A stretch of 64,000 bases of DNA from Acidobacteria bacterium Ga0074141. Lineage in GTDB: Bacteria; Acidobacteriota; Blastocatellia; Pyrinomonadales; Pyrinomonadaceae. Both the position numbers and the translations under genes were made by a program. The stretch is taken from the NCBI GenBank assembly GCA_001464665.1, contig LNDP01000015.1:186001-250000 (forward strand), read 5' to 3'. Position 1 is the stretch's first letter. The number at the start of each line of letters is the position of its first letter. Below, in pieces: positions 1 through 8,614 of this stretch. The notes under the pieces are model-generated. The model saw only the letters and a program-made list of their open reading frames with translations, was not told the DNA's origin and did no database searches.

Positions 1-1619
1 ACAACGAACTCTTCGGCATCGAGCCTTTCGGTTGGCGGGCCTCAAACCTAGCGGTTCATATAGCAGCCGCTATCGCCGCACTTTATCTCCTACTCTTGCT
101 CGGGATTCCTTTGATGCCCGCCGCGGTTTTCGCAACCGTATTCGCCGTTCATCCCGCTCAGGTCGAATCGGTCGCGTGGATCTCCGGAGCCCCGAGCACG
201 CTCGCCGGCCTCTTCTTGACGTTGTCTCTGATCTTCGCTATCCGCTTGGCCCGAGAGTCGAGAGGCAGATACTATCTGGCCGGGGCTGTCGGTACATTCT
301 TGTTTGCTGTCGGAGCGAGGGAATCTGTCGTCGTCTGCCTGCCGTTGTTCTGGCTGATCTATGCCACAAACGGGCTGACCGAGTTTTCTGAACTGAAGAC
401 GAGAACGAAGGCCGCATTTTACCGGATCGGCCTTTTCACCGCGGCGGCCGTTGCGTTTCTCGTCGTTCGATCGTTAATTTTGGGCGGCGTCGCACTTCCG
501 GTAGAAAACGCACCGAGTCTCGCCGAGGCAATTCTCACCGCACCGGCGATCTTTCTTTTCTACTTAAAGCAGATCTTTTATCCGGTCGTCATCGGCCCAA
601 ACTACGGGCTTCGTGCGGTTAGCGAAATCGGTCTGATGAGCGTTGCATTTCCGGCACTCCTCTCCGCTGCAATCCTTGCCTTTGCCGTCCGTTTCGCTCG
701 CTCTTCGCCCCGGGCACTCTTCGGCCTCGGGCTCTTCATTCTTCCGCTTCTGCCGGCCTTCTACATTCCGGCCTTTCGCCCTGAGGAACTGGTCCACGAC
801 CGCTATCTTTTCGTCTCGATCCTTGGCCTCTGCGTCTTTTTCGCTTCGATCATTTACGACCGTTTCGCCACGGCATTGACGGGCATCAACTTCAAGGCTG
901 CGTTCACCATCGCATGCTTCGTCGCCTTTATTTTGGCATTCCGTTCGTTGATCTATACCGATGTTTGGCGTGCGGATGAGGCTCTTTGGCGGCACGCCGT
1001 GACGGTTGACGCGAACTCGGCGACCAACTGGCGCCAGCTCGGTGCTGCCCTTGAGGCGAACGGCAAAGATGCTCTTAGCGAATTCGAACGCGCCGTCGCG
1101 ATCCGCCCCGAACCGCTCGCCCTAAACGGCCGTGCCCGCGCTCGTATCGCCCGCAACGACCCGCAAAATGCCATCGCCGATGCCGAACGCGTCATCGCCA
1201 CGCCCAACGCGAACATCAACGCCTACACGCTCTTCCAGGGATATGAAGCCCTCTCAATGGCGCTCCAAAACGCCAACCGGCTGCCCGAAGCTCGCCAGCG
1301 TTTAACCGAAGCACGTGAACGGCTCCCGATCTATCGTGCCGCCTTGACCGAAAAGATTGCCGTCGTTTTGTATCAGCAAGGCCAAAAAGCCGAGGCCCTG
1401 CGTGAGCTCGAGTCCGTCCGCGAAGTGGCCGCCGCCGAGATGATCCCCGGTTCAAAGCTGGTATTTTTGCGGCTCGGAATGCTCTATGCGGAACTTGGGC
1501 GGCGGGACGAAGCGAGGCGGGATGTTCAGCGCTTCCTTCAGGCGACGGGCAAAGACCGCTCGCCGATCACCCGCGGATACCGGGCCGAGGCTGAAAAACT
1601 ACTCCGTTCGTTGAACTAA
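1..1619 (+). CDS. Membrane GT-C-like/TPR protein, 5' truncated by the window edge
   Basis: The frame is open from base 3, so the gene starts outside the window; the TTG at 96 is not a convincing start. About 538 residues are visible. The first ~310 are strongly hydrophobic with many membrane spans and contain HPAQVESVAWISG (visible residues ~50-62), a signature of bacterial TMTC-like membrane proteins that join a GT-C glycosyltransferase-type domain to tetratricopeptide repeats. The last ~210 residues are amphipathic TPR-like helices. Known members of this class are thought to glycosylate exported proteins; the substrate here is unknown. The stop overlaps the stop of the convergent gene in the tetramer CTAA. 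Confidence 0.8.
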   Translation, partial: NELFGIEPFGWRASNLAVHIAAAIAALYLLLLLGIPLMPAAVFATVFAVHPAQVESVAWISGAPSTLAGLFLTLSLIFAIRLARESRGRYYLAGAVGTFLFAVGARESVVVCLPLFWLIYATNGLTEFSELKTRTKAAFYRIGLFTAAAVAFLVVRSLILGGVALPVENAPSLAEAILTAPAIFLFYLKQIFYPVVIGPNYGLRAVSEIGLMSVAFPALLSAAILAFAVRFARSSPRALFGLGLFILPLLPAFYIPAFRPEELVHDRYLFVSILGLCVFFASIIYDRFATALTGINFKAAFTIACFVAFILAFRSLIYTDVWRADEALWRHAVTVDANSATNWRQLGAALEANGKDALSEFERAVAIRPEPLALNGRARARIARNDPQNAIADAERVIATPNANINAYTLFQGYEALSMALQNANRLPEARQRLTEARERLPIYRAALTEKIAVVLYQQGQKAEALRELESVREVAAAEMIPGSKLVFLRLGMLYAELGRRDEARRDVQRFLQATGKDRSPITRGYRAEAEKLLRSLN

Positions 1620-2566
1620 GGCTTCCGCGGCTCGTCGGCCTTGACGTCGACGTCCGGACGCGAGAAGCGTGTGTATTCAAAGACGGCCCGAACGTCCGGC
1701 TCGCTCCTTTGCTGTTTTCGAACCAGCGTAAAAAATTCGTGTGTGATCTTCGCTGGTGTGTTGATGCCAAACTCGCTCGGCTGATATTCGAGCACGACCC
1801 GCGAGATTATCACCGGCTGTGCAAAGCCCTTCGGCTGAACGGACAGCTCTCGAACCTCACGAAGCACGCGGCTAGTCTCCGCCTCTATCCAGAGCGAGCC
1901 GCGAAGCCTTTCATTAAAAGGCTCCCGTGATCGGTCCTCGATCTCAAAGCTGACCACCGGCTCTTCGCCCGTCGTCAGTCCGCGGTTGATAGTAATGTAT
2001 GGGCTTTCCGCCTTCTGTTCGTAATCAAGCCGCACCACCGCACGCCCGCTAATTGCCTCATCTTCCGATTGCCGAAAGGCCATCACACCGCGGATCTTCG
2101 GCGAGAGAGCTACGGCTTGGAAGAGCGTGAAGCCGTTGATCCGCATTCCTTCATCAAACCGCGTGCTTTCATTCTGCAGCTTTTCGAGCTCTTTTCTAGA
2201 AGACCCGAGCGTGACCAGCTTTTCAAAAAATTCCTGTGAGCGAAGCTCGGCCTTCTCGACCGCCTTTCCGTCAACCCGCAGCACGTGCCGATATTCGGCC
2301 GCCGTGCCCTCGCCGCCACCGAGTTCATAAACGATGAAGTTCGATTCGACCACCCGCGTCTTGCGAACCCGCCCGTTCGATCCGAAAAACTCGAACGTCT
2401 TTTTCTCCTCGGCAAGCAGATCGCGAAACCTCGCCAGATATTCGCGCGTCGAGGCATAGGCCGCATCAACCACGTCCTGCCCAACGGCCGCCGCCGGAAA
2501 AAGCCCCACCAAGACAAGCATCGCCGCGACGATCAATCTGCCTTTCCGCTTTCGTCGGTTCGCCAT
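1616..2566 (-). CDS. Secreted protein of unknown function
   Basis: This 316-residue protein starts at an ATG preceded by an AAGGAA-type ribosome site. A longer in-frame reading would run into the divergent gene at 2624, so I reject it. The N terminus is a clear signal peptide: basic head MANRRKRKGR, a hydrophobic stretch, then a PAAAVGQ-like cleavage region around residue 27. The mature part is rich in charged residues and predicted beta strands and ends in a Pro/Lys tail. I do not recognise a catalytic motif. It is most likely a periplasmic or outer-membrane-associated protein. Its stop overlaps that of the upstream-window gene. Confidence 0.75.
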   Translation of the reverse strand: MANRRKRKGRLIVAAMLVLVGLFPAAAVGQDVVDAAYASTREYLARFRDLLAEEKKTFEFFGSNGRVRKTRVVESNFIVYELGGGEGTAAEYRHVLRVDGKAVEKAELRSQEFFEKLVTLGSSRKELEKLQNESTRFDEGMRINGFTLFQAVALSPKIRGVMAFRQSEDEAISGRAVVRLDYEQKAESPYITINRGLTTGEEPVVSFEIEDRSREPFNERLRGSLWIEAETSRVLREVRELSVQPKGFAQPVIISRVVLEYQPSEFGINTPAKITHEFFTLVRKQQRSEPDVRAVFEYTRFSRPDVDVKADEPRKP

Positions 2567-2623
2567 CAAATAGAAGTTCCTTGGCCTTTCGGCTATATTT
2601 ATCCAAAGGCCGGATTTGAAGCT

Positions 2624-2944
2624 ATGAAAATACAACTCGTAAAGATCGCCCACGCCCGCTCGGGCGACAAAGGCGACACCGCAAACGTCGGGCTCATCGC
2701 TCTCGAAGATAAATACTATCCGATTCTCGTCCGCGAGGTAACGGCCGAACGCGTAAAAGAGCACTTCGGCGACATGGTCAAAGGCGACGTCGAACGCTTC
2801 GAACTGCCAAACCTCGGCGCCCTAAACTTCCTGCTCCATGGAGCCCTCGGCGGCGGCGGCACGCTCAGCCTAATGACCGACGCCCAAGGCAAAACATTCT
2901 CGACCGCCCTGCTGCGGATGTATATCGATATTGACGAAGCTTAG
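2624..2944 (+). CDS. Small AtuA-like domain protein (C-terminal half of AtuA as a separate gene)
   Basis: A 106-residue protein starting MKIQLVKIAHARSGDKGDT. The N-terminal ARSGDKGDTANVG segment and the glycine-rich FLLHGALGGGG near residue 80 are typical of the small domain found at the C terminus of AtuA, the acyclic terpene utilisation protein. The large DUF1446 half is encoded separately at 5319-6686 on the other strand. The role is probably in branched-chain or terpenoid acyl-CoA breakdown, consistent with the enoyl-CoA hydratase downstream; the biochemical activity of this domain is unknown. The 57-bp gap to the divergent gene at 2566 must hold both promoters. Confidence 0.82.
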   Translation: MKIQLVKIAHARSGDKGDTANVGLIALEDKYYPILVREVTAERVKEHFGDMVKGDVERFELPNLGALNFLLHGALGGGGTLSLMTDAQGKTFSTALLRMYIDIDEA

Positions 2945-2953
2945 TTCTCCCAT

Positions 2954-2989
2954 TTAATTACTAATTAAGAATTATTAATTAGTAATTAA
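2954..2989. repeat. Perfect 15-bp AT-only-rich inverted repeat upstream of the four-helix gene
   Basis: Bases 2954-2968 read TTAATTACTAATTAA and 2975-2989 are the exact reverse complement, with a 6-base loop. It ends 7 bases before the ATG at 2997, with GGAG in between. A 14-base direct copy of the left arm occurs at 3362, just after the gene. It contrasts sharply with the GC-rich surroundings. Confidence 0.85.
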
Positions 2990-2996
2990 CCGGAGA

Positions 2997-3365
2997 ATGA
3001 AGATCAGTATTCATATGGATAAGAATCCCGTACTTGATAAGTCTCTCGATTTTGCTTTGCGGATCGTGAAGCTTTGCCATTTTTTGAATGAGGAAAAGCG
3101 GGAATTCGTGCTTTCAAAAGAGTTGCTGATCTCCGGGACGAATATCGGCAAGCATGTTAAGGCGGCTATCGGGGCGGAGAACCGTGACACGTTTATAACT
3201 GAATTTGGGATTGCCCGGCGACGTGCGATGGAAACCGAGTACTGGCTGTTGGTGCTTTTTCATGGCGGCATTCTGTCCGAGGCACAATTTAATGAGATCG
3301 AATCCGATCGTCTCCAGCTGGTAAAGATAATCTCGTCGATAATCTCAACTTCCCGAAGGGGTTAA
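2997..3365 (+). CDS. Four-helix bundle protein (23S rRNA intervening-sequence/S23 family)
   Basis: A 122-residue helical protein. The pattern SLDFALRIVKLC, then SKELLISGTNIGKHVKAA, then RRRAMETEYWLLVLF matches the TIGR02436 four-helix family first described from intervening sequences inside 23S rRNA genes and now known mostly as stand-alone genes. The molecular function is unknown; a pentameric nucleic-acid-binding bundle has been suggested for homologues. The start has GGAGA 3-7 bases upstream. The gene is flanked by copies of the same AT-rich motif, and the right-hand copy supplies its TAA stop. It interrupts what would otherwise be an AtuA-hydratase gene pair, suggesting insertion as a cassette. 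Confidence 0.85.
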   Translation: MKISIHMDKNPVLDKSLDFALRIVKLCHFLNEEKREFVLSKELLISGTNIGKHVKAAIGAENRDTFITEFGIARRRAMETEYWLLVLFHGGILSEAQFNEIESDRLQLVKIISSIISTSRRG

Positions 3366-3391
3366 TTACTAATTATTAATTGATAATTACA
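3362..3391. repeat. AT-rich imperfect inverted repeat after the four-helix gene
   Basis: It begins with TTAATTACTAATTA, the same 14 bases as at 2954-2967, followed by an imperfect complement ending near 3391. Its first bases form the stop codon of the four-helix gene, and it ends 5 bases before the enoyl-CoA hydratase ATG. Confidence 0.75.
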
Positions 3392-3395
3392 AATT

Positions 3396-4151
3396 ATGTC
3401 GACAGTAATCGTCTCGAACCAGGACAGCACAAGGATCATCACCCTCAATCGCCCGGAGAAGCGGAATGCGCTTAATGATGAGCTGGTGGCGGAGCTTAAG
3501 CGGGCGGTGCGGGAGGCGGATGTGGATGATTCGCTGAGTGCGGTTGTGATCCGCGGGGCGGGGAAGGATTTTTGCTCCGGGGCGGACCTTTCGGCGTTGC
3601 AGAAGATCGCCGGGGCTTCTTATGAAGAGAATTTAGAGGATGCGAAAAGCCTTGCGGAGCTTTTCTCATTGATCCGCAATGCGCGGGTTCCGGTAATTGC
3701 AGCGGTCCATGGGCGTGCTCTCGCGGGCGGCTGCGGGCTCGCGACCGGCTGCGACATCGTGCTTGCGACCGAGACCGCCCGCTTTGGCTATCCGGAGGTG
3801 AAGATCGGCTTTGTCCCGGCGATCGTTATGGCGATACTCCGCCGAAACCTCGGCGAAAAGCTTGCCTTTGAGCTAACAACGCAGGGCTTCGAGTTCTCCG
3901 CACCGGAGGCGAAGGGCCTCGGCCTCGTCAACCGGCTCTTCCCCGAGGAAGGCTTTGAGGCCGCCGCTCTCGACTACGCCGCCGTCTATTCAAAGATCAG
4001 CCGCACCGCCGTCGCCCTCAGCAAATCGCTTCTCTACCGGATGGACGCAATGGACTTCGCCGCCGCCCTCGCCGCCGGCTCCGAAACCAACGCCCATGCC
4101 AGAATGACCGAAGACTGCCAAAAAGGCATCGCCCGCTTTCTCGATAAGTAG
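3396..4151 (+). CDS. Enoyl-CoA hydratase/isomerase family protein (methylglutaconyl-CoA hydratase-like)
   Basis: A 251-residue crotonase-fold protein, normal length for the family. The first oxyanion-hole segment is FCSGADL (59-65) and the second GRALAGGCGLATGCD (106-120). In classical enoyl-CoA hydratase the GGG-E segment carries one catalytic glutamate; here that position is glycine (GGCGLA), while the second glutamate in FGYPEVKIG (E133) is kept. The GGCGLAT form is, to my knowledge, common in methylglutaconyl-CoA hydratase-like members of leucine catabolism, so hydration of a branched enoyl-CoA is likely but the exact substrate is unproven. The gene sits close to AtuA-type genes and a B12-binding subunit. 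Confidence 0.88.
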   Translation: MSTVIVSNQDSTRIITLNRPEKRNALNDELVAELKRAVREADVDDSLSAVVIRGAGKDFCSGADLSALQKIAGASYEENLEDAKSLAELFSLIRNARVPVIAAVHGRALAGGCGLATGCDIVLATETARFGYPEVKIGFVPAIVMAILRRNLGEKLAFELTTQGFEFSAPEAKGLGLVNRLFPEEGFEAAALDYAAVYSKISRTAVALSKSLLYRMDAMDFAAALAAGSETNAHARMTEDCQKGIARFLDK

Positions 4152-4166
4152 ATAGGGAGTTATGAC

Positions 4167-4703
4167 ATGCAGTTTCGAATAGCCAACTTGATCGTAGTTC
4201 TATTCGCGTGCTCGTCGGTCGCGTTTGGGACCGCGCAGAGTCCTGACATTCTCATCTACAAGGGACAAGAGTATCCGATCTACAACGAGCCGATGGAGTT
4301 GTACTTCGCAAAGAACCCCGAGCGACGGCCAAAATTCTGCGGCGGGCGATCGGATCTTTGGCGAGGCTACGTCGCGTATATCGAGGTCGTGGAAGACAAA
4401 TTGATATTAAAGGACATTCGAATTCACACTGTAAATCCGGCTGACCCTCTTTGCCTAAAGTATTCTAAGTTGTCAGAAGTTGCGCCCGACGGGAAACCCT
4501 TTAAGCTTGACTGGTACTCCGGTTCTCTCACGGCGGCTTATGGCGAACACATCGGCGACCTTGATTTCCATAATGTTTGGAAGGTCTGGGAGAAGTACAC
4601 GATGTTTGACATCGAGAAAGGCGTCCTCAAGAATGTCCGCCACTTCACCAATGCCGAGTATCAAACCTACCTTGAATTGATCGACAGAAAACCGAACCGT
4701 TGA
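4167..4703 (+). CDS. Secreted hypothetical protein
   Basis: A 178-residue protein with a signal peptide (about residues 1-24, ending near AFGTAQS). A strong site GGGAG lies 8 bases before the ATG. The mature protein begins with ILIYKGQEYPIYNEPMELYF and contains LWRGYVAYIEV and DLDFHNVWKVW. This resembles a family of short uncharacterised proteins in which the YKGxEYP and LWRGY segments recur; I know of no function. It follows the hydratase by 15 bases and may be cotranscribed with it. Confidence 0.7.
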   Translation: MQFRIANLIVVLFACSSVAFGTAQSPDILIYKGQEYPIYNEPMELYFAKNPERRPKFCGGRSDLWRGYVAYIEVVEDKLILKDIRIHTVNPADPLCLKYSKLSEVAPDGKPFKLDWYSGSLTAAYGEHIGDLDFHNVWKVWEKYTMFDIEKGVLKNVRHFTNAEYQTYLELIDRKPNR

Positions 4704-4779
4704 GCGACCTTTCGTAGTCATTTTCGCAAGCTTGGTGGGGAAGTCTGCAATTACTTCTTCGAGTCTTGGGCGTCTTCTC

Positions 4780-5310
4780 TCACTTCAGTTCCTGTATAAC
4801 TTGCCTGAGGGCGGCTAGATCTGCACCGCTGTAGGCGACAAGAGTAATCTCAGAAGGTAGGGAATCATCTTTCAGAAATGTGGAACACTCACGTATCGCA
4901 ATCCGGCACGCCGGCAGAATCGGGAAGGCAAATGCACCTGTGCTGATCAAGGGAAAGGCAATAGAAACGATGTTGTTATTAGCAGCCAGAGCAAGTGAGT
5001 TCCTGTAACATCTGGCAAGCATTTCCTCTTCATTATTCAGGCCGCCTTTCCACCGCGGCCCGACCGTATGGATCACAAACTTTGCAGGTAGATCGAAACC
5101 GGGAGTGATCCTCGCTTCACCGACCGGACAACGGATTCCAGGAGTTGTTTCCGAAACCGCTTTGCAAGCTACATATAATTCCGGTCCAGCCGCATGATGG
5201 ATCGCTCCGTCAACTCCACCACCGCCAAGCATCCACTCGTTTGCCGCATTAACGATCGCATCGGCTTCGACGCACGTAATGTCACCCTTGATAATTGACG
5301 GAAGTCTCAC
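4780..5310 (-). CDS. Macro domain protein (ADP-ribose/O-acetyl-ADP-ribose processing)
   Basis: A 176-residue stand-alone macro domain starting at GTG. The ligand-binding elements are present: GDITCVEADAIVNAANEWML (9-28), the GGGGVDGAIHHAAG loop and the later SISTGAFAFP-type turn (LISTGAFAFPI). Family members of this MacroD/YmdB type hydrolyse O-acetyl-ADP-ribose and remove mono-ADP-ribose from acidic residues. It lies 8 bases downstream of the AtuA-like gene on the same strand, so it is probably cotranscribed. Whether it serves ADP-ribose recycling or detoxification of a modifying enzyme cannot be told; no ADP-ribosyltransferase is visible nearby. Confidence 0.92.
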   Translation of the reverse strand: MRLPSIIKGDITCVEADAIVNAANEWMLGGGGVDGAIHHAAGPELYVACKAVSETTPGIRCPVGEARITPGFDLPAKFVIHTVGPRWKGGLNNEEEMLARCYRNSLALAANNNIVSIAFPLISTGAFAFPILPACRIAIRECSTFLKDDSLPSEITLVAYSGADLAALRQVIQELK

Positions 5311-5318
5311 AGAGTCTG

Positions 5319-6686
5319 CTAAGCCTCGACTATTTCGACCTTGGTCTCGATCAGGTGCTTGGGGATGAGGGCGGGGAAGTACGCCATTATCTCCTCGACC
5401 TTCGGGCGGCCGCCGGCGAAGCCGGTAACGGCGGGCGGGCCGGTCAGTATGAGCGGTGCGATCTCCTTCGTGAACCGCTCGACGTCCGCCTTGCTCTGCC
5501 CGCGAACGCCGATGCGGAACTGCACCTCGGGGATGTCAGCGGCGGGCTCGCCCGAAAGATGCCCGTGGGTCGCGTTAACTCCGACGAACTCGCTGAGCAC
5601 GACGTCGAACTTTAGGCCGAGCCGGTCGAGCCTTTCGCGGAGTATCCGGTCCGCGGCCTGGGCTTTCTGGTAGGCGTCGGGCCAGGAATAAACGAGAGTG
5701 CCGACGGCCTTCCAACCATGAGAGTAAGCGATCGAAACTTTGAAAAACTCGGTGTTCGGGTTTCCCTTGATGCCGAAAACGCGCACGCGGTTCGGGCCGG
5801 CATCTTCAAGCTGAATGGACGAGAAGTCGGCGACAACGTCCGGCGTGATGTAGGCCTTCGGGTCGCCCATTTCGTAAAGGAGCTGCTCTTTGACAGATTG
5901 AACGCTGACGCGGCCGCCGGTGCCGTCATGTTTGGTGACGATGAACTCGCCGCTCGGCCCGGCCTCAACGATCGGAAAGCCGACGCGGGCCATGTCCGGG
6001 ATCGACTCCCACTCGAACTGGCAGTTACCGCCCGATGCCTGAGCGCCGCATTCGATGATATGCCCGGCGATCGTCCCGGCAGATACGAGGTCCCACTGGT
6101 TAAACTTCCAGCCGAACTCGTGCATCAGCGGAGCGAGCGTAAGACCCGTATCGGTCAGCCGGCCGCCAACAACGACGCGAGCACCGCGGTCAAGAGCCTC
6201 GACCAAGCCGCCGGCACCGAGATAGACGTTAGCCGCCTGAACCTTGTCGCGAACGGCCGCAAGCGGTTCGCCGGTGTCCATGTTAGTGATCTCAATGCCG
6301 CGTTCGGCAAATTCATCAAGCCGCGGGAGTATGTCGTCGCCGGTGATGACGCCGATCTTGAGCTTCCCGCCGAGCCCAAGTTCGCGGGCAGTTTCACGGA
6401 TAGCCTCGGCGCATCCTTCGACGTTGACGCCGCCGGCGTTCGAGAGCACCTTGATGTCCTTCTCGACGCAATCGGGAAGTATCTCGCGCATCAGCGAGAC
6501 AAAGTCGCGGGCATAACCGGCATTCGGATCGCGTTGCCGCTGCTTCTGGACGATGGACATCGTCACCTCGGCGAGGTAATCGAGCATCAAGTAGTCGATC
6601 GGCCCGCCGCGGACCTGATCGACAGGTGCCGTAAGCAGATCGCCCCAAAAGCCTTGGCCGCTCGCAACTCTGATCTTTTCTTTCAT
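5319..6686 (-). CDS. AtuA family protein (DUF1446), large half
   Basis: A 455-residue protein beginning [16 protein letters not shown], with [18 protein letters not shown] (27-44), the glycine-rich [13 protein letters not shown] and [16 protein letters not shown] segments characteristic of DUF1446/AtuA. Pseudomonas AtuA is longer because it carries a further ~100-residue domain; here that domain is the separate gene at 2624-2944. AtuA is needed for acyclic terpene (citronellol) use, but its reaction is not established. A GAAGG site precedes the ATG. The macro-domain gene follows in the same direction. Confidence 0.9.
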   Translation of the reverse strand: MKEKIRVASGQGFWGDLLTAPVDQVRGGPIDYLMLDYLAEVTMSIVQKQRQRDPNAGYARDFVSLMREILPDCVEKDIKVLSNAGGVNVEGCAEAIRETARELGLGGKLKIGVITGDDILPRLDEFAERGIEITNMDTGEPLAAVRDKVQAANVYLGAGGLVEALDRGARVVVGGRLTDTGLTLAPLMHEFGWKFNQWDLVSAGTIAGHIIECGAQASGGNCQFEWESIPDMARVGFPIVEAGPSGEFIVTKHDGTGGRVSVQSVKEQLLYEMGDPKAYITPDVVADFSSIQLEDAGPNRVRVFGIKGNPNTEFFKVSIAYSHGWKAVGTLVYSWPDAYQKAQAADRILRERLDRLGLKFDVVLSEFVGVNATHGHLSGEPAADIPEVQFRIGVRGQSKADVERFTKEIAPLILTGPPAVTGFAGGRPKVEEIMAYFPALIPKHLIETKVEIVEA

Positions 6687-6821
6687 AAGCCTTCGTTAGG
6701 AAAGTATAAGCGGAAAGGCAGGCTTTGGCGAAGTTGGGAACTCACGGGTAAGCGTAGCCGCATGGGCAAAGGAAAAAGCGTCCAAGTGGACGCTTTCGGG
6801 AAATCGAGGATGACGACGATT

Positions 6822-7133
6822 CTAGTAAACGATCTTCTTCGTGCGGCTGACGACCTTCCGGCCGGTCCGCCAAGATTTGTTCGTAACCCATTTCCCGCCG
6901 CGATAGGTTTTATAGGCGACCCAACGCGATCCGTTCCAGATCTGTTGACCAACGTATTTGCCCCCGCGGTAAACACGCCGCGTTACGCCGACCTTTCGCT
7001 TCCTTTTTACAGATGTTTGAGCCTGCACGGAGAAGGCGTCGCCGCCGCCCGTCAACGACGAGACGCCGCCGCTGATAAATGTTGCCGAAACGATCAACGC
7101 AAATGCGAAGAAAAGTAATTTTAGTTTTTTCAT
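6822..7133 (-). CDS. Small secreted basic protein with repeated RGGK motifs
   Basis: I choose the ATG at 7133 (MKKLKLLFF) over the GTG at 7148, because AAGGTGG lies 11 bases upstream of the ATG. The product is 103 residues with a signal peptide of about 35 residues ending near SVQAQ. The mature part is short, very basic and Trp/Tyr-rich with repeated elements: VYRGGKYVGQQIWNGSRW followed by TYRGGKWVTNKSW. Such repeated aromatic-basic units suggest a cell-surface or polyanion-binding role, but I recognise no family and the function is unknown. Confidence 0.65.
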   Translation of the reverse strand: MKKLKLLFFAFALIVSATFISGGVSSLTGGGDAFSVQAQTSVKRKRKVGVTRRVYRGGKYVGQQIWNGSRWVAYKTYRGGKWVTNKSWRTGRKVVSRTKKIVY

Positions 7134-7192
7134 TGAGAAACGTTCCACCTTGTTCTAACGCTTTCGAACGACCCAAGGGTCGTCGCAACTGG

Positions 7193-7597
7193 CTATTCAG
7201 CGGCCCGGACATTCGCCCTAATATAGGTAACGATGTCCTCCGTCGATGTTCCGGGCAGAAAGATCTCGGAAACGCCCTTTTCCTTCAAAGCCGGGATATC
7301 CTCGGCCGGTACAATACCGCCAACCAACACCAGTGTATCATCCATTCCATTTTCACGGAGCAGATCGACGATACGAGGGCAGAGGGTCTTATGGGCCCCG
7401 CTGAGGATCGAGATACCAACGGCGTCAACATCCTCCTGAAGAGCCGCGGAGGCGATCATCTCGGGCGTTTGCCTCAGCCCCGTGTAGATGACCTCCATCC
7501 CGGCATCGCGGAGAGCACGGGCAATGACCTTTGCACCGCGGTCGTGTCCGTCGAGGCCCGGCTTAGCTACCAAAACCCTTATCTTGCGTTCGCTCAT
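7193..7597 (-). CDS. Stand-alone cobalamin (B12)-binding domain, methylmalonyl-CoA mutase type
   Basis: A 134-residue protein equal to the C-terminal B12 domain of methylmalonyl-CoA mutase and related acyl-CoA mutases. The base-off/His-on motif DxHxxG is seen as [11 protein letters not shown] (residues 14-24; D16, H18, G21), followed by SILSGAH and the GGIVP segment. Enzymes such as isobutyryl-CoA and methylmalonyl-CoA mutases of some bacteria use such a separate small subunit with a large catalytic partner. No large subunit is in this window, so it must act with one encoded elsewhere. The acyl-CoA-related genes nearby fit. Confidence 0.92.
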   Translation of the reverse strand: MSERKIRVLVAKPGLDGHDRGAKVIARALRDAGMEVIYTGLRQTPEMIASAALQEDVDAVGISILSGAHKTLCPRIVDLLRENGMDDTLVLVGGIVPAEDIPALKEKGVSEIFLPGTSTEDIVTYIRANVRAAE

Positions 7598-7642
7598 AAA
7601 AGCGTAAGTATATTACCGCCAAAAGTTTCGGGCAAGCGATGG

Positions 7643-8539
7643 TCATACGGGCAGGCGAGTTTCGGTGACCGATTCTTCCGCATCCATGTTCGGCGAGCCG
7701 AAAATGCATCGGAGCTTTGCGAGCATACCTTTGCGGTTCCGCATCGCCTGCCACGTCTCGACCCAGCCGTGAGTGTTGATCCAAAGCGGGTTATAGCTCT
7801 TGATCGGTTTGATGATGCCGTACCGCGGTTCTTCGGTCTCCGGGACGAACGAACCGAAAAGTTTGTCCCAAATGATAAGGACGCCGGCGTAGTTCTTATC
7901 AAGATAAGGATTGTTAACGCCATGATGCACCCGATGGTGCGAGGGCGTGTTGAGCACATGCTCAAGCGGGCCCAGGTTTCGGATGAACTTTGTGTGGATC
8001 CAGAACTGGTAGATCAGATTAAATCCGTGCATCAGAGCGAACATCCACGGAGCAAAGCCGAGCAACATGATCGGCGCATAAAAGACCCAATGCAAAATGC
8101 CGGAGAACCAGCTCTGCCGGACCGCGACGCTCAGGTTGTAGTGCTCGCTCGAGTGATGAACGACGTGGAAGTTCCAAAAGAGCCGCATCTCGTGGCTGAA
8201 GCGATGGAACCAGTAGTACGCAAAGTCGTCGATGAAAAAAAGGATCGCCCAGGTCCACCACGCCTCGGCGGGGAATTTGTAAGGCGCGAGCTGATAAGCG
8301 GAAGTATAGATCACCGCAACAAAGACGCCGAAAAGGGCACCGAATGCAACGCTCATAAAACCGACGAAGATGTTCGTCCAGGCATCTCGGGATTCGTATG
8401 CATTTGCCCGCCTGCGATAGGAATACCAAGCCTCGAGCCCGATAAGAAGGGCGAAGATCGGTATGGCGATGACCGTCGGCTTAAGCATCATTTCGTATTC
8501 TATTACGTTAGCGGGAAAAGTGGGAAGCAAATACGTCAT
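7643..8539 (-). CDS. Sterol desaturase / fatty acid hydroxylase family membrane protein
   Basis: A 298-residue integral membrane protein with several hydrophobic spans and the three histidine clusters of the non-haem di-iron superfamily: HRFSH (112-116), HVVHH (125-129) and HHRVHH (201-206). Members hydroxylate or desaturate lipids, sterols or carotenoids using O2 at the membrane. The substrate cannot be read from sequence. The start ATG at 8539 gives MTYLLPTF; an internal ATG around residue 17 is an alternative. It is divergent from def. Confidence 0.9.
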   Translation of the reverse strand: MTYLLPTFPANVIEYEMMLKPTVIAIPIFALLIGLEAWYSYRRRANAYESRDAWTNIFVGFMSVAFGALFGVFVAVIYTSAYQLAPYKFPAEAWWTWAILFFIDDFAYYWFHRFSHEMRLFWNFHVVHHSSEHYNLSVAVRQSWFSGILHWVFYAPIMLLGFAPWMFALMHGFNLIYQFWIHTKFIRNLGPLEHVLNTPSHHRVHHGVNNPYLDKNYAGVLIIWDKLFGSFVPETEEPRYGIIKPIKSYNPLWINTHGWVETWQAMRNRKGMLAKLRCIFGSPNMDAEESVTETRLPV

Positions 8540-8614
8540 CGCTCGGTGGGGTCTGCTATCGGGTCGGCTCCCAAGCGTGAATTTGAACGGCCGCTCGTGA
8601 TATTATTCTGTTTT

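Noticed and set aside
5718-7118. A 466-codon plus-strand frame opposite the AtuA-like and small secreted genes
   Set aside because: It is antisense to well-recognised coding sequence; its translation has no known motif and spans the promoter between two real genes.
7168-7183. Palindrome ACGACCC/GGGTCGT after the B12-binding gene as terminator
   Set aside because: The loop is too short for the full stem and there is no T-run on the minus strand.
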